Part shown: piece after piece, positions 23,875 through 34,944 of the stretch
Layout of the letters: every line of letters begins with the position of its first letter
How positions within the stretch are numbered: the first letter of the stretch is position 1
Source of the DNA: Plakobranchus ocellatus
Taxonomy: Eukaryota; Mollusca; Gastropoda; Plakobranchidae
Length of the DNA: 37,528 nt
NCBI GenBank assembly: GCA_019648995.1
Contig: BLXT01000641.1
Span: 263,942 to 301,469 of the forward strand
Direction of reading: 5' to 3'
Position numbers and translations under genes: made by a program
The notes under the pieces: generated by a model
The model's database searches: none
What the model was told of the DNA's origin: nothing
Seen by the model: only the letters and a program-made list of their open reading frames with translations

Positions 23875-26800
23875 ATGAAATTTGCACTGATTCTTCTTTT
23901 TGTCGGTCTTGCATTAGCAGAACCGACAGTTTACTTTAAAGAGGAGTTCGACGGTAAGTAAATTATCGAACATCATAATGTGCAAGTAACTGTTCTAAAG
24001 AAGGTGGTCTTATGATTATTATAAAATTAAAAAGACACCCTTTCGATGAAACTGAGCAACATAGCATCATTGCATCTTTTTTTAAGTGAGGGTTTGACAA
24101 AATACCTTGTGGCTCCCTTGTGTGAAAATACAAATGTTTTTGTTAGCAAGCAACCATGTGAAAATAATTCTTAAAATAAATTAAGGGGTAGATCTAGAAA
24201 TCTAGATCTAGAGAAATCGGCTAGCCGAGAAATCTAGATTTATTATTTTACTTACGTTCACAACTGGCTTTCAGGTAGGCCTATAGAATGATGCTTATTA
24301 CAATTTACATGTATTAAAGGATGCTAAACATGAATATGGCACTAACAGTTCACAAGATATTTAGTTTTAAAAATGAGGTATCTTTCTTTAATCTTTGCCC
24401 TTTATTAAAGGGGCATGCTATGCTTTGACTTCATTAGAACGTTGGTGTGCTGATGACCTTAAATAATGATTTATCATTAATCTTCTATTTCTAGATCTAG
24501 ATCTAAGTGCGATGAGCCACAATTGTGGCTTGTTCGATTGGCTTCGATGAGTTTGAAGATGGTTCTATGACCATTTTAGTCAATCGAAATACTATTCTGG
24601 CAACTTGTTAATGGGTTTCTTGTAGCAAGAACCTGATCTTCTTCTTCTTTGGTTATCCCTAAAAATCTTAATTTTAACTCAACGAATGCACAAGGTGAAG
24701 ACGTTTCTTAGCACTGCGCACAGAGAGTTAATAATAGATAGACTAAATCTATTGAAAAATATTTTGCTGTTTAGATTTTGAAAACATATATTCATATTAC
24801 TGATTTCATTATTTACAGACCCAGAAAGGTTTTGCTCAAGGTTTCCAAATATCTTGAAATGTATGATTTATACATGTTTTATCTGCTCTTCAAACTGAGC
24901 TGATATATTTAATTTTATGCATTTTCAGACTCATGGGAAGACAGATGGGTCCAGTCATTACACAAATCTGATCTGGGCAAATTCAAGTTATCAGCAGGAA
25001 AATTTTATGGAGATGCAGAGAAAGATAAAGGTAGCATTTAGCTTAGTTTGTTCTCCTAGATCTACTTATTTTAAATCTTTGAAAAAAGTCCGAGTAGGCT
25101 AACTGACTTGTCTTGATGTGTCTCATACATTTAAGAGGTGCCAAGCCAACGACAAGTAGATGTACATGTGCATGTGTAGTATTTTCTTTCTTTATAGGCC
25201 TATTGAAATAGCAAATATCCAGCCAAAAATTATTGCAGTTGTTCATAAGAGAGGAACTTCTTTTAAAATGTAAATTTCAGGCTTTTTTTTTATTTTCAGG
25301 TTAAAGGGTCCAAATATTCAAATGCACCCTAATTTCAGCTAGCCCAGAAAATTTTTAAACAAAGAACTGGCATAATATCACAGGCATTCTTAGATGATGA
25401 TCCTGGGTTACCTAAACTTAAACGTCAAGTCATTGCTAATTTTTTAAAATTAAAATTGGCTAACTATTCTTTTAAAATAAAAGCATTCCAACACTGCTGT
25501 GCATGTAGGAATTTTGCGGTGTAGTGAACAGTAAACTCACATTGTAATTAGCCAAAATGGCTGGGATCACTCACTAAGTGGTGAACAGACCTCAACACAC
25601 ACATGATAGTCATAAAGTTCACTCGGAACAAAATGGAGAAAAAAGGCCATGTTACGTTGTCAGCAAATTACTAAGAGTTGTTATAAATTATCAACATTAC
25701 TTTATTTCATAGAAGCTTTTACTGATACCTTCAAATTGTTTCTTCAACGCAGTGAAAATTGGGCGAGATGAGCTTCAACATATTTTTGTTTGATTCTGCT
25801 CATGATATGTGGCCTTTTAGAAATGGTTGAATGGTTGAAAATGATCTTAAACCTCAAGCTAGTTTTTAAAAGAAATAATTAAGATACATATACATAGGTA
25901 GTTTAAGTTTATGTTAAATTACTTCAAAGATTTCATCTTTTCTCTATCGGCCTCTTCTGCCACTATGACTGATAAAAAAATGCTGATTCTGCAACTAGAT
26001 ATTCAGTTTTTTTACATAGGAGATGGCATGTGCTGACATTTACATTTTAAAAAATTATAGCTAGCAATGTTCAATCCTCGTTGGTAAAAATTTTAGTTAC
26101 AGTGGAAGTTTTAAACTTAAGTCTCATTAATCAGATTTTTTTTCCTTGGCTGTGTAAACTGTGTTAAATTCTATCTCAGTTCGCATTGAATGACTTTTCT
26201 CCCTTTAGGCATTCCAGTTACCACTCACTAAACAATGAAAGAGAAAAAAAAACCTATAAAAACAACATGGATCATGCAAACCCTCATAAGTTTCAAATGT
26301 ACTACAACTGCCACTGAAAGGCTTTGTGAAATAACATCAAAACAATCTACTGTATTTTTCAAAGTTTCTCCTCAACATATTCTCCTGCATACTCATGATT
26401 TAGGCTTAACTGATGAATTAGTTTTCTAAGAATTCAGGATGAGTTTTGCTGACCTTTAATTTTTTTTTTTTTTATTGTTTCTGAAAGGTATCCAGACATC
26501 CCAGGATGCTCGCTTTTATGGACTATCTGCTAAATTTGACAAGTTCTCCAATGAAGGAAAAACTTTAGTGATTCAGTTTACTGTCAAGCATGAACAAGAT
26601 ATTGACTGTGGAGGGGGGTATGTGAAGCTTTTCCCAAGTGATCTGGATCAGTCTGACATGCATGGAGAGAGCCCTTACAACATCATGTTTGGTAATATTT
26701 TCTTAGTCATATATTAAGATTATTTCTCTTTTGGCAAAAGGCTGGCTATATTTACTACTTAACATACTTATTTCAATACAATTTGATCAATTGATTCAGT

Positions 26801-28735
26801 GTCTATTGAGCATGTGTTCAATTATTGGATTGTATGCAGCACAAGTCTCTTTTATGGTTAATAAACACTCTTGTATAATTATGACATTAAGTAAGATGTG
26901 GCTTTTTCCTCTTCTTTTTGCAACAAAAATTTCATTTTAGTGTTGTAGGTTTTTTAGATCTATTTTAGTTTTTTTAATTGCGGTTTTATTTCTTTTTATC
27001 AGGACCTGATATTTGTGGCCCAGGAACAAAAAAGGTGCATGTAATCTTCGCATACAAGGGCAAGAATTTGTTGGTGAAGAAAGACATTCGTTGCAAGGTA
27101 CTGTTTTTTTTTTTTTTTTTCTTTCTTTTTTTGTCTTCCTGTAAAATAAGATTTAGAATTAATATTTCTTGGTGCCAAAATGTTTATACTGCTTGCAAGA
27201 TGTAACACTATATTTTGATAATTCATGAGTTCTTTAAAGCCTGTATTTGTATATTTAGATTTATTTGGTGTTTTCTCAGTATGATTAGGTAATTTTTTTT
27301 ACAAAATTTCCATGCCTCTGCTCCCTAAAAGCAAATTTGATTTTAATTTTTTGTCCTAAAAAAAGAAAACTTCAATTTTCTCTATTTTCCTTCCAGGATG
27401 ATGTTTATAGCCATCTTTACACTCTGATTGTACGCCCTGACAATACTTATGAGGTGAAGATTGACAATGAGAAGGTAGAAAGTGGAGAACTTGAGGCTGA
27501 TTGGGACTTTTTGGCACCCAAAAAAATTCCTGTAAGTATTCAGGTCTTGCATTATATTTTGATATCTGCATAATGATTGACATCTTTCAAGCTTCATTAA
27601 CATTAAGCAAGTTAAAGGAAAAAAACATTGTCTAAAAATTGTCTGACTTGATTTGTATGGGCTGCTGTATTGATAGGTACATATCTTGGCTCATCCCTTT
27701 TCTTTTTGGTTGTGGGCAAATAGTTTTGTTTTTTGTTTTTGTAAAATTCAAGTGCACATGAATTTGAAACAACCATATCTCCATTATTCCTCCTCTAAAT
27801 CTAGCCCTATTTCTGACTCGTTAGAGGAGGCTTGATGAGAGCATCATTACTAACACAAGATCTATAATGATTAAAATAATTTCATTCATCTAGATCCAAA
27901 TATGGATCCCACCGTATTCTGAGTTTGATGATCTAGATTCAATTAAAGTTTGGGTGTTAGATTTTCTGAGGGTAACTGGCGAATCAAAAATTTTTCATGG
28001 GCTACTAAATTTGTAATTAAACTAGCTCTGGGTTTGTATTTACTAAGTTGGGAATCCAATATTAACTTTTGTTAGAATTTTTTTATTCCACTTAAAAATT
28101 ACTTTGAAGTGCATATATATATTTATATTTAAATGATGCCACAATTATTGCTACCTGAATGGCTAGTGTTTTTTTGCAGTTAATTCATAGAACTTTGTCA
28201 TTTTGTGCCAAATCTATATTGGCAACAGAATAAAACGGGAAATGGATGACGTTTAAGAGGATGAATCTCAATTCATATTTGATAATTTTTTTTTTTTTTT
28301 AAATTGTGATTTAATGGCTCTAATTATTCATGCTTCAGTTTCTCCAGCTTTGTTGGTCTGTTTGATTACTACATTTGTTAGGTTATTATTTAGACGGACA
28401 CACTTTCTTTTTGGTTTACCTGTGTATCCATCAGTGTTTCAAATTTATGCAAATACTTTAGTAAAAATTTTATGAATGAAACTGTTCACTTATATCAATC
28501 AACATATTTAGGATCCTGATGCTAAGAAACCTGATGACTGGGATGAGCGAGAGCAAATTGATGACCCTGAGGATTCAAAGCCAGAGGACTGGGACAAACC
28601 TGAGCATATTCCAGACCCTGAGGCCAAAAAACCAGATGACTGGGATGATGAGATGGATGGTGAATGGGAGCCTCCAATGATTGACAACCCTGACTATAAG
28701 GTATTATTACTCTTATCATTTTCTACAAATTTCAC

Positions 28736-28807
<72 letters not shown>

Positions 28808-30804
28808 AAAAGGATGGGATATAGCTCAGAGATGTAGAAATACGTTTATTGTTTGTGATATTTAGTGGTGGTAATGAAAATTAAAGTGCACTTTTTTCCT
28901 AATCCCCTCTTAAATCACCAGGCTTTAGAATGAGAGAAGTGTCCAACTCCATCATTCAGTGTAAAAGTCTTTTAGTTGACATAACTAAAATAGCAATTAA
29001 AGACCTTGTCTGTGATTTAGTACTGATTGAGATTTGATCACTTGTCTTCAGGGTGAATGGAAACCTAAGAAGATTGATAATCCTGACTACAAAGGCAAAT
29101 GGATCCATCCTGAAATTGACAATCCTGAATATGAGGCTGACTCTAACCTTTACAGCTTCAGTGATTTTGGTGTTATTGGCTTTGACTTGTGGCAGGTAAA
29201 AAAGCTCTTTATATGATTTATTTAAATGCTTTGCAATGTAAACCTGAAATACACATAAAGATTCTTACTCTATCCATAGAGGAAATGGAGCTTGTTTTTT
29301 TTTTTTTTTTAGATAATCATACATCTTTGTAAAGGGAAACAAAGCTGTTAATTTTTTATAAGAGCATTAATATATTATGTGAAGTGGATACAGTGTAATG
29401 CCTTATAATCAAATTTTATTCAGTTTCAGACAGGATTTATTTATCAACTTATCCGTTTTTAAGCATTTTATTTAATTTTTTTTAGTGCATAGGCCATAAG
29501 ATGGGAATTTTAGATCTAATCTGTCATTGTAGCTAAACTTTAAAAAAAGTCTGTATGCTTACATCATTAGGTAGAACAAACTTCATAATAGAATGAAGTA
29601 TTGAAGAATAGTAAATTAGTGAAACAATCTTGTGAAATGCAATAGGGTAAAATCTGTTTGATATGAAAGATATGAAAAATTTTTTGGTTCCAACAGACAC
29701 TAGATACATCATTAAATATCATTGGCTATTTTTTTTTATAGAATGAGTTCCAACAGAGTCAGTGGTTTTATTACATTGTAAATAGCTGTTAAAACAGTAA
29801 GCTGACTATCCAGCAGACAATCTTCACCTTAGCACCTCTCAAAATATGGCTGAAAATAGTATATAACTTGTCTATTCAATATTTTCCATCAATGATATTG
29901 AACTGCACATGCCAGTTTGGTTCAAGAAAAGTTCATATTCCATAAACAATTCACCTGGCTTGGCTTACCACCAATAATGTTAAGAAAACAAGTGCTGACA
30001 GCATTTTGTTCATTGAATCTAGATCTGCATCATTCTGATGTAAATTATTTAGTCTTTTTCAGTCTTTAAAGTACAAAATGCACTTACATTTAAAAATCCA
30101 TTTGGCATTTTTCTGCGTTAAAAAAAAAAAATTATTAGTGGTCTAAATTTGCAGAAGTTACATCACATTGTCCTTAAGTGAGACAATAATCTCACATAAA
30201 TCTTTTGACGAGAGAAAAAAAAGGCATCCTGTATGTGTATGTTCTTGAAAAAAACTCACCAATTTTATGGTTCTCCTCAATGAAATCTCTGACTGCAAAA
30301 ATTGGTAGGAGAGGATGGGAATGAGGCATAGCCTTAAGTACATGTTAATTATTTTTCCTTTCTTGTTCTTTAAAAAAAATTGTGGGTGAAAACTGTGAAT
30401 ATTGCACATTATTTTTGGTGCAATTATGAAAGTCAGCATGTAGAGTGCTAACCACTAGCATTCCATGTTTGAACCAACCAAGAAAAAAGCCATTACACAT
30501 GATGAAAACACTTTGTGATCCTCAGGTAAAATCTGGAACTATTTTTGACAATATCCTGATCACTGATGATGTTGCATATGCTGAAGAAGTTGGCAACGAA
30601 ACATGGGGCAAAACCAAAGACCCAGAAAAGAAAATGAAAGAAGGTCAAGACGAAGAAGAAAGGTTGAAGCGAGAAGAAGAGGAGAAGAAACAAAAGGAAG
30701 AGGAAGATGCAAGCAAAGACGATGAAGATGATGATGAGGAGGCAGCAGAGGCAGATGATGATGAAGAGGAAGAGCCAGAACCAATAGGAAAGGATGAATT
30801 GTAG
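23875..30804 (+). CDS. CALR: Calreticulin precursor, 8 coding exons
   Basis: ER-lumenal lectin chaperone that binds monoglucosylated glycoproteins and stores calcium. Coding exons: 23875-23953, 24929-25030, 26488-26691, 27003-27097, 27397-27531, 28512-28700, 29052-29195, 30526-30804 (TAG). They total 1227 bp, or 408 residues, in phase; human is 417. The signal peptide is [15 protein letters not shown], then [10 protein letters not shown]. Family signatures are [15 protein letters not shown] (94-108) and IMFGPDICG (126-134). The disulfide pair C101/C133 and third C159 are present. Lectin-site residues Y105, K107, Y124, M127 and D313 match human Y109, K111, Y128, M131 and D317. The P-domain has three type-1 repeats (such as [12 protein letters not shown]) and three type-2 repeats (such as [14 protein letters not shown]). 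The C-domain (from about 317) is strongly acidic and ends KDEL for ER retrieval. The start has A at -3. An ERSE upstream predicts induction by unfolded-protein stress. Confidence 0.98.
24217..24228. repeat. Palindrome flanked by TCTAGAT words
   Basis: TCGGCTAGCCGA is a perfect 12-bp palindrome in calreticulin intron 1. AAATCTAGAT sits on each side, and the surrounding 60 bp contain several overlapping AGATCT and TCTAGA words. Confidence 0.6.
28736..28804. repeat. (AT)n microsatellite
   Basis: About 69 bp of almost pure AT dinucleotide, starting about 36 bp after the donor of calreticulin exon 6 (28700). One AAAT interruption lies near the left end. Confidence 0.95.
30405..30480 (-). mobile_element. 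Possible tRNA-derived SINE fragment
   Basis: The minus strand reads ATGCTAGTGGTTAGCACTC, resembling the A-box and D-arm of many tRNA-derived SINEs. It lies about 50 bp upstream of the last calreticulin exon. No downstream B-box was recognised, so this is tentative. Confidence 0.25.
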
Positions 30805-32410
30805 TGTGTGAAGAGTGTACTTTAGTGGGTGTGTGTGTGTCTGTGTGTAACATGGGAGGAGGAATGGTTATGCAAAAAAAAAGGACTGAAAGGTGCTTGA
30901 TATTCCACTAGTTGTTATAATTGTTGAAAGCATTTTCTTTCATGAGCAAAAAGCTTATTACCTTCATTTTTTGTTTGCATTTTGTAAATTTTTTTTTTCA
31001 TGATCATATGATTGGTTGATTTGATATGTCTGATGGATAAGTTGATATACATGTATGTACTGATTGAGATTGCCAGGTTGTGAAGTGAATGTTTGGGATG
31101 TGCAGGAAAATCATTTGTGTGAATTTTTTTTACTTTTCAATACTTTTGCAAAAACCCAGTGAAGGGGCGCTGACTTCAGCTGAGCAGGTCCTGCCCCCTG
31201 AAACCTGTTAGTTTCTTTATTATGTTCTTAAATTATACCTGGCTTATTTGATTGATTGCCTAAGGAATGTCAGGAAGAGCAATATGTATTTCTGATCTAC
31301 CACTTTGAATGTTATTTTAATTGGTATCAGAGTAAATGAGGATTTCATGGCCGTTCATATATTCTTGTGAATGCATACTTGTCATAACATTTTGAGGTGT
31401 GTGATATTTCATGACCAATGATTATGATAATATTAGAAAAAAAAAGAAATTTAAGGAAAACAATCTTTTCCTGTCTATATTATAAAATTGTCCTATCTGT
31501 TGTCACACATTTATTGGTACATGTACTTACATTAGTACCAGTGGTAGCTGTTTCTTTACCAATCAGTCAGCATCACTCAAGCCGTACATTCCATTCTCCC
31601 CTCTCTCACTGGCACTTAACCCTATCTGTATGTGTGGGGTAAATTTGTTACCCCAAGGTTTGTTTTTAATTTTTTTTAAATACTTAAAATGGGAATTTTT
31701 CTTTCAGCTTTTAAGTGTTCCTCAAAAATTCAATTTGACATATGATTACCTAATAATTGACAGAAAATCAATACCAAAACCCTCCATTATTTTTTACTAT
31801 GTAAAATATGGGTGATTTTGTTACCGCTGACGTATGGATAGGTATATAGCAATTTTTTTTACCATACAGTGTGGGGGAACGCAGTTACCCCAAACGCATG
31901 GATAAAACTACATGTATATTGCTATTAAAATGTGGGGGCACTCGGTTACCCCCGATGTATGGATAGTAAAACACCGCGTACATATAGGGTTAACCAGTGA
32001 GCAAAAAAACATTGTTGTTTTCTCAGTTGTTCCACTTCCATTTTTATGCGTTTGTATTAAGCAGTCCCACAATGAATGCAATTGCAGTTCAGCATGACTA
32101 ATTTTAAATGAAAACATATATATATATACATGTCCTGGAAATGTGAAAGACTTTCTATATATATGCTATAGGCTTTCTGTACATGAAGCATTAAATACGT
32201 TTATTTTTATTTCTTTATTATTACGATTTGATCTCAGTGGGGTAGAACTGCAAGTGGACTCATTCTGTGAGACTGCTACACACAAACATATGTATAGGTA
32301 GCGGGAGAGACAAGACTTGTTTATGAGCACTTTAAAGTAAAAGTTGGATGCAGATTGTGTTGGTAATGTGCCAAGGTGTGAAGTGAAATAAAAAATTCAA
32401 AGAAGGGAAT
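30805..32410 (+). other. CALR: Calreticulin 3' UTR (extent uncertain)
   Basis: The 3' UTR starts with GT-rich sequence (30805-30850). No AATAAA occurs until 32387-32392; an ATTAAA lies at 32190-32195. If the first AATAAA is used, the UTR is about 1.6 kb and contains the piggyBac-like element at 31620-31989. An earlier non-canonical site cannot be excluded. Confidence 0.4.
31620..31989 (+). mobile_element. piggyBac-like miniature element, copy 1
   Basis: The 370-bp element is flanked on both sides by TTAA (31616-31619 and 31990-31993), the piggyBac target duplication. Its ends, CCCTATCTGTATGTG and the reverse complement of CGCGTACATATAGGG, match at 12 of 15 positions and start with CCCT, typical of piggyBac termini. 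It contains four hairpin units: GGGGTAA-N5-TTACCCC at 31636-31654, then near 31810, 31873 and 31934. The last three are each followed by a variant of CGTATGGATA. No coding capacity is visible, so it would be non-autonomous. Confidence 0.7.
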
Positions 32411-32661
32411 AACAAAATGGGTGGCAATCTGAGTAAACCTGTATGAACTCACCACTTTTTTTAGCTGGCCCCTTGGAAAGTCCAAAATATTAAGTTTGTT
32501 TACTTTAAATGGGACCTTCCCATTACAATTTCAAAACCTCAGTTCTTAATAAGATATGAACAAAATTTAAACTTCAAAATGCGGCCAGATGGATATGTAA
32601 CAACTAACGCAATGATCAATTTTTTTCCCTCAAAAATGTTAGTAAGAGCAGATGGAGAGTA

Positions 32662-33517
32662 AGGGCCGAGACAGAGTGGCTTCACATTCCATTCTAATCT
32701 TATTCACAATGCTCTCTCAGTGCTTTCTCAGCGATTACACAAAAACTCTTTAAAAAAAACCCTTGAGGGAGCAGAGTGGATTCTACTAACTGAGGATTGA
32801 CGTTTCATAGCATTCTCTCATCTTTCACATGTGATCACAATTTTACAGCTGCACTCGTAAAATTCTTTCACAATTCATTCGTGTAGTGCACGCAATGACA
32901 GTAGTGGGAGGGGTTGAAAGTAGTTGTAATGTTTGACCTCTTTTTTTTTTTTGATCCAGTTCAAGAAAAAGCCTAGGCTAGTGTGTAGCCTTTTAACGTT
33001 AATGGTGCAACATATTCAAAGAAGCATTGATTGCCACGGTCCAGAAGCGACAGGTTCTGTATGAAGAAAGCAGTGAACATTCAAAAAATAAAACGTCATA
33101 AGAAAACAATTGGAGGAAATCGCCATTGAACTTGAGACTGAAGGAAAGTTTAAAACAAAAAAAAGCAACCAAAAATTTTTGGGTGTCTCTCAGCACTTCT
33201 TTCAGAGGATGGCGGTATTCTCCATCCTTCTGTCTTCTGAAAATGCTGTGGATCTAATACCTTCTTCTGGAGGCCTTCCTTCTTTTCAGCCAATCTGCCA
33301 ATAGAGCATCATCATTTTTTTTAAACATGCAACACCAACAGCTGTTGACGGCATCTTGAAATGCAATGAGCCGTATCCATACGAGTCGCAAGACAGGCCT
33401 ACCAATGAGAGCGGAATGTGAACCTACTCGGTACTCTGCTTGAAAGTTCACATTACATTCCTTTCACTGTGAAGTAGAGTGAATTGTGAAGCCACTCTGT
33501 CTCGCTGTCTCGGACCT
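32662..33517. mobile_element. PIF/Harbinger-like decayed DNA transposon
   Basis: The left end reads GGGCCGAGACAGAGTGGCTT and the right end, reverse-complemented, starts GGTCCGAGACAG. The right end then has an 8-bp tandem duplication (CGAGACAG) before resuming AGTGGCTTCACA. Flanking bases are TAA on the left and TTA on the right. A minus-strand frame inside resembles the N-terminus of Harbinger transposases. At about 856 bp it is far shorter than an autonomous Harbinger element. Confidence 0.6.
32999..33451 (-). pseudogene. Harbinger-type transposase N-terminal remnant
   Basis: The minus-strand frame is open over 453 bp except for one TAG at 33256-33254. Around it the translation reads LKRRKASRRRY, stop, IHSIFRRQKDGEYRHP, then LRDTQKF. 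This fits the Harbinger/HARBI1-type pattern of a basic RRRY, an aromatic residue (Trp in the family, here the stop), HP/HS, R-R, GEY, a Leu-rich segment and RF/KF. No catalytic DDE region is recognisable. The upstream part of the frame does not match anything I know. Confidence 0.5.
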
Positions 33518-34506
33518 TATAATAGATAGGGGGGGGTGAGGAGCTCTTTGCCAGTTTATATTTCTGAATGAGTTGAGAGAAAAGGCAGATGATTGTTTCT
33601 AAATACACATATTTTTATAGTTATAGTCTGGTGATGGGTATCGGACAAGATCTGATGAGCCTATCTCCTAGTCCTAGCATAAATAGCCGGCGAGAGTACA
33701 CGTTAACTTTTTAGTGCCCTTTAAAAAACCTAGTAAAATTTACCTCTTTCCCCTTTCTTTTGTTCTTGATGCGACTATATACATTGTAGATTTAAATGAG
33801 ATTTTTAATATCTTGATTTTTTTTCTTTCTAATCGAAAAAAACCTTCACAGGGGATCAAATTTGTGCACCTTAATTTTGAGCATCAATAGCTCTGAAATA
33901 ATGAGAACAATCCTAACTCCTTAATTCCTCACATTTAAATGTGTGCGTTGCCACCAAAAATGACACGTTTTGCAGAAAAATCAGCCATTAAAAAATAGGT
34001 TTATAAATTACTCAGAGATCACCAAACATAAATTTAAATAGTGCCAACAATACAAATTACAATTGCAAATGCAAGACTCTCCCAAAGCTTAGGTCTGTAT
34101 TTGGATGTAAAATATTGATGATTCAAACAATTGCTCCAATATTCATTACTGATTTACTGGTATTATTAACTGATATTCTGAATATTCATGTCCCTGCAGA
34201 AAAACTTCTCATTTTGTGGTATTACTACAAAAATGTCCTTTGGTAGTTTATAAAACCTTATAGTAAGTCTAATAACCACCAACATCAATCCTTGATCTGC
34301 TATCATCAGCCTTAACATCCAATGCTCTACCGATACCACTCTTTTTGATGCCAAATGGACATTTGAAGAAGTGTTCCAGAACCAACAAAATGCTCCGGAG
34401 AGTGTGAAAATATGGACTGAGACGGAGTGAGAGTAGGGAATAGGTGAAATGGCGTAAAAAAGCCAAAAGAAAAGAATAAGTGCTGCCTGCCCTTCTGAAT
34501 ACTTGA
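33518..34506. other. Intergenic, nothing recognised
   Basis: AT-rich sequence between the Harbinger-like element and the second piggyBac-like copy. Open frames here are short and lack recognisable domains or splice context. Confidence 0.5.
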
Positions 34507-34944
34507 GTCTATCAGTACGTGTGGGGTAATTTTGTTGCCCCAAGGCTTGTTTTAAATTTTTAAAAAATACTTAAAATAGGAATTTTTCTTTCAGCTTGTA
34601 AGTATTCCTCAAAAATTCAATTCGACACATGATTACATAATAATGAATAAATGATTGACAGAAAATCAATATTGAACTGACCTGAGGTCATTTTGGAAAC
34701 CCTCCCTGTATTTTTTACTATGTAAAGTATGGGGTGATTTTGTTACCCTTGACGTACGGATAGGTATATATACTACATGTGTATATTGATTTTTTACTAT
34801 ATATATATATACATGTACATGTACGATGTGGGGACACGCAGTTACCCCACATGTATGGATAAGACAATTTGTTATTTAAAATGTGGGGGCACTCAGTTAC
34901 CCCTGACCTACAGATACGACAATAAACATTTTGTACGGACAGGG
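34507..34944 (+). mobile_element. piggyBac-like miniature element, copy 2
   Basis: This is a diverged copy of the 31620-31989 element in the same orientation. It has the same order of four hairpin units: GGGGTAA..TTGCCCC near 34523, then near 34730, 34828 and 34883. The shared word AGGAATTTTTCTTTCAGCTT lies near 34579 (GGGAATTTTT in copy 1). It is longer because of insertions near 34650 and 34790. The flanking target sites have decayed to TTGA on the left and TTAG on the right, suggesting greater age. Confidence 0.65.

Noticed and set aside
30560..30853. Minus-strand 97-codon His/Leu-rich frame opposite the last calreticulin exon
   Set aside because: Its composition is the mirror of the GAA/GAT-rich acidic tail on the coding strand. 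It is not a gene.
33110..33304. Plus-strand 64-codon frame inside the Harbinger-like element
   Set aside because: It is a shadow of the opposite-strand transposase-like frame and has no recognisable motif.
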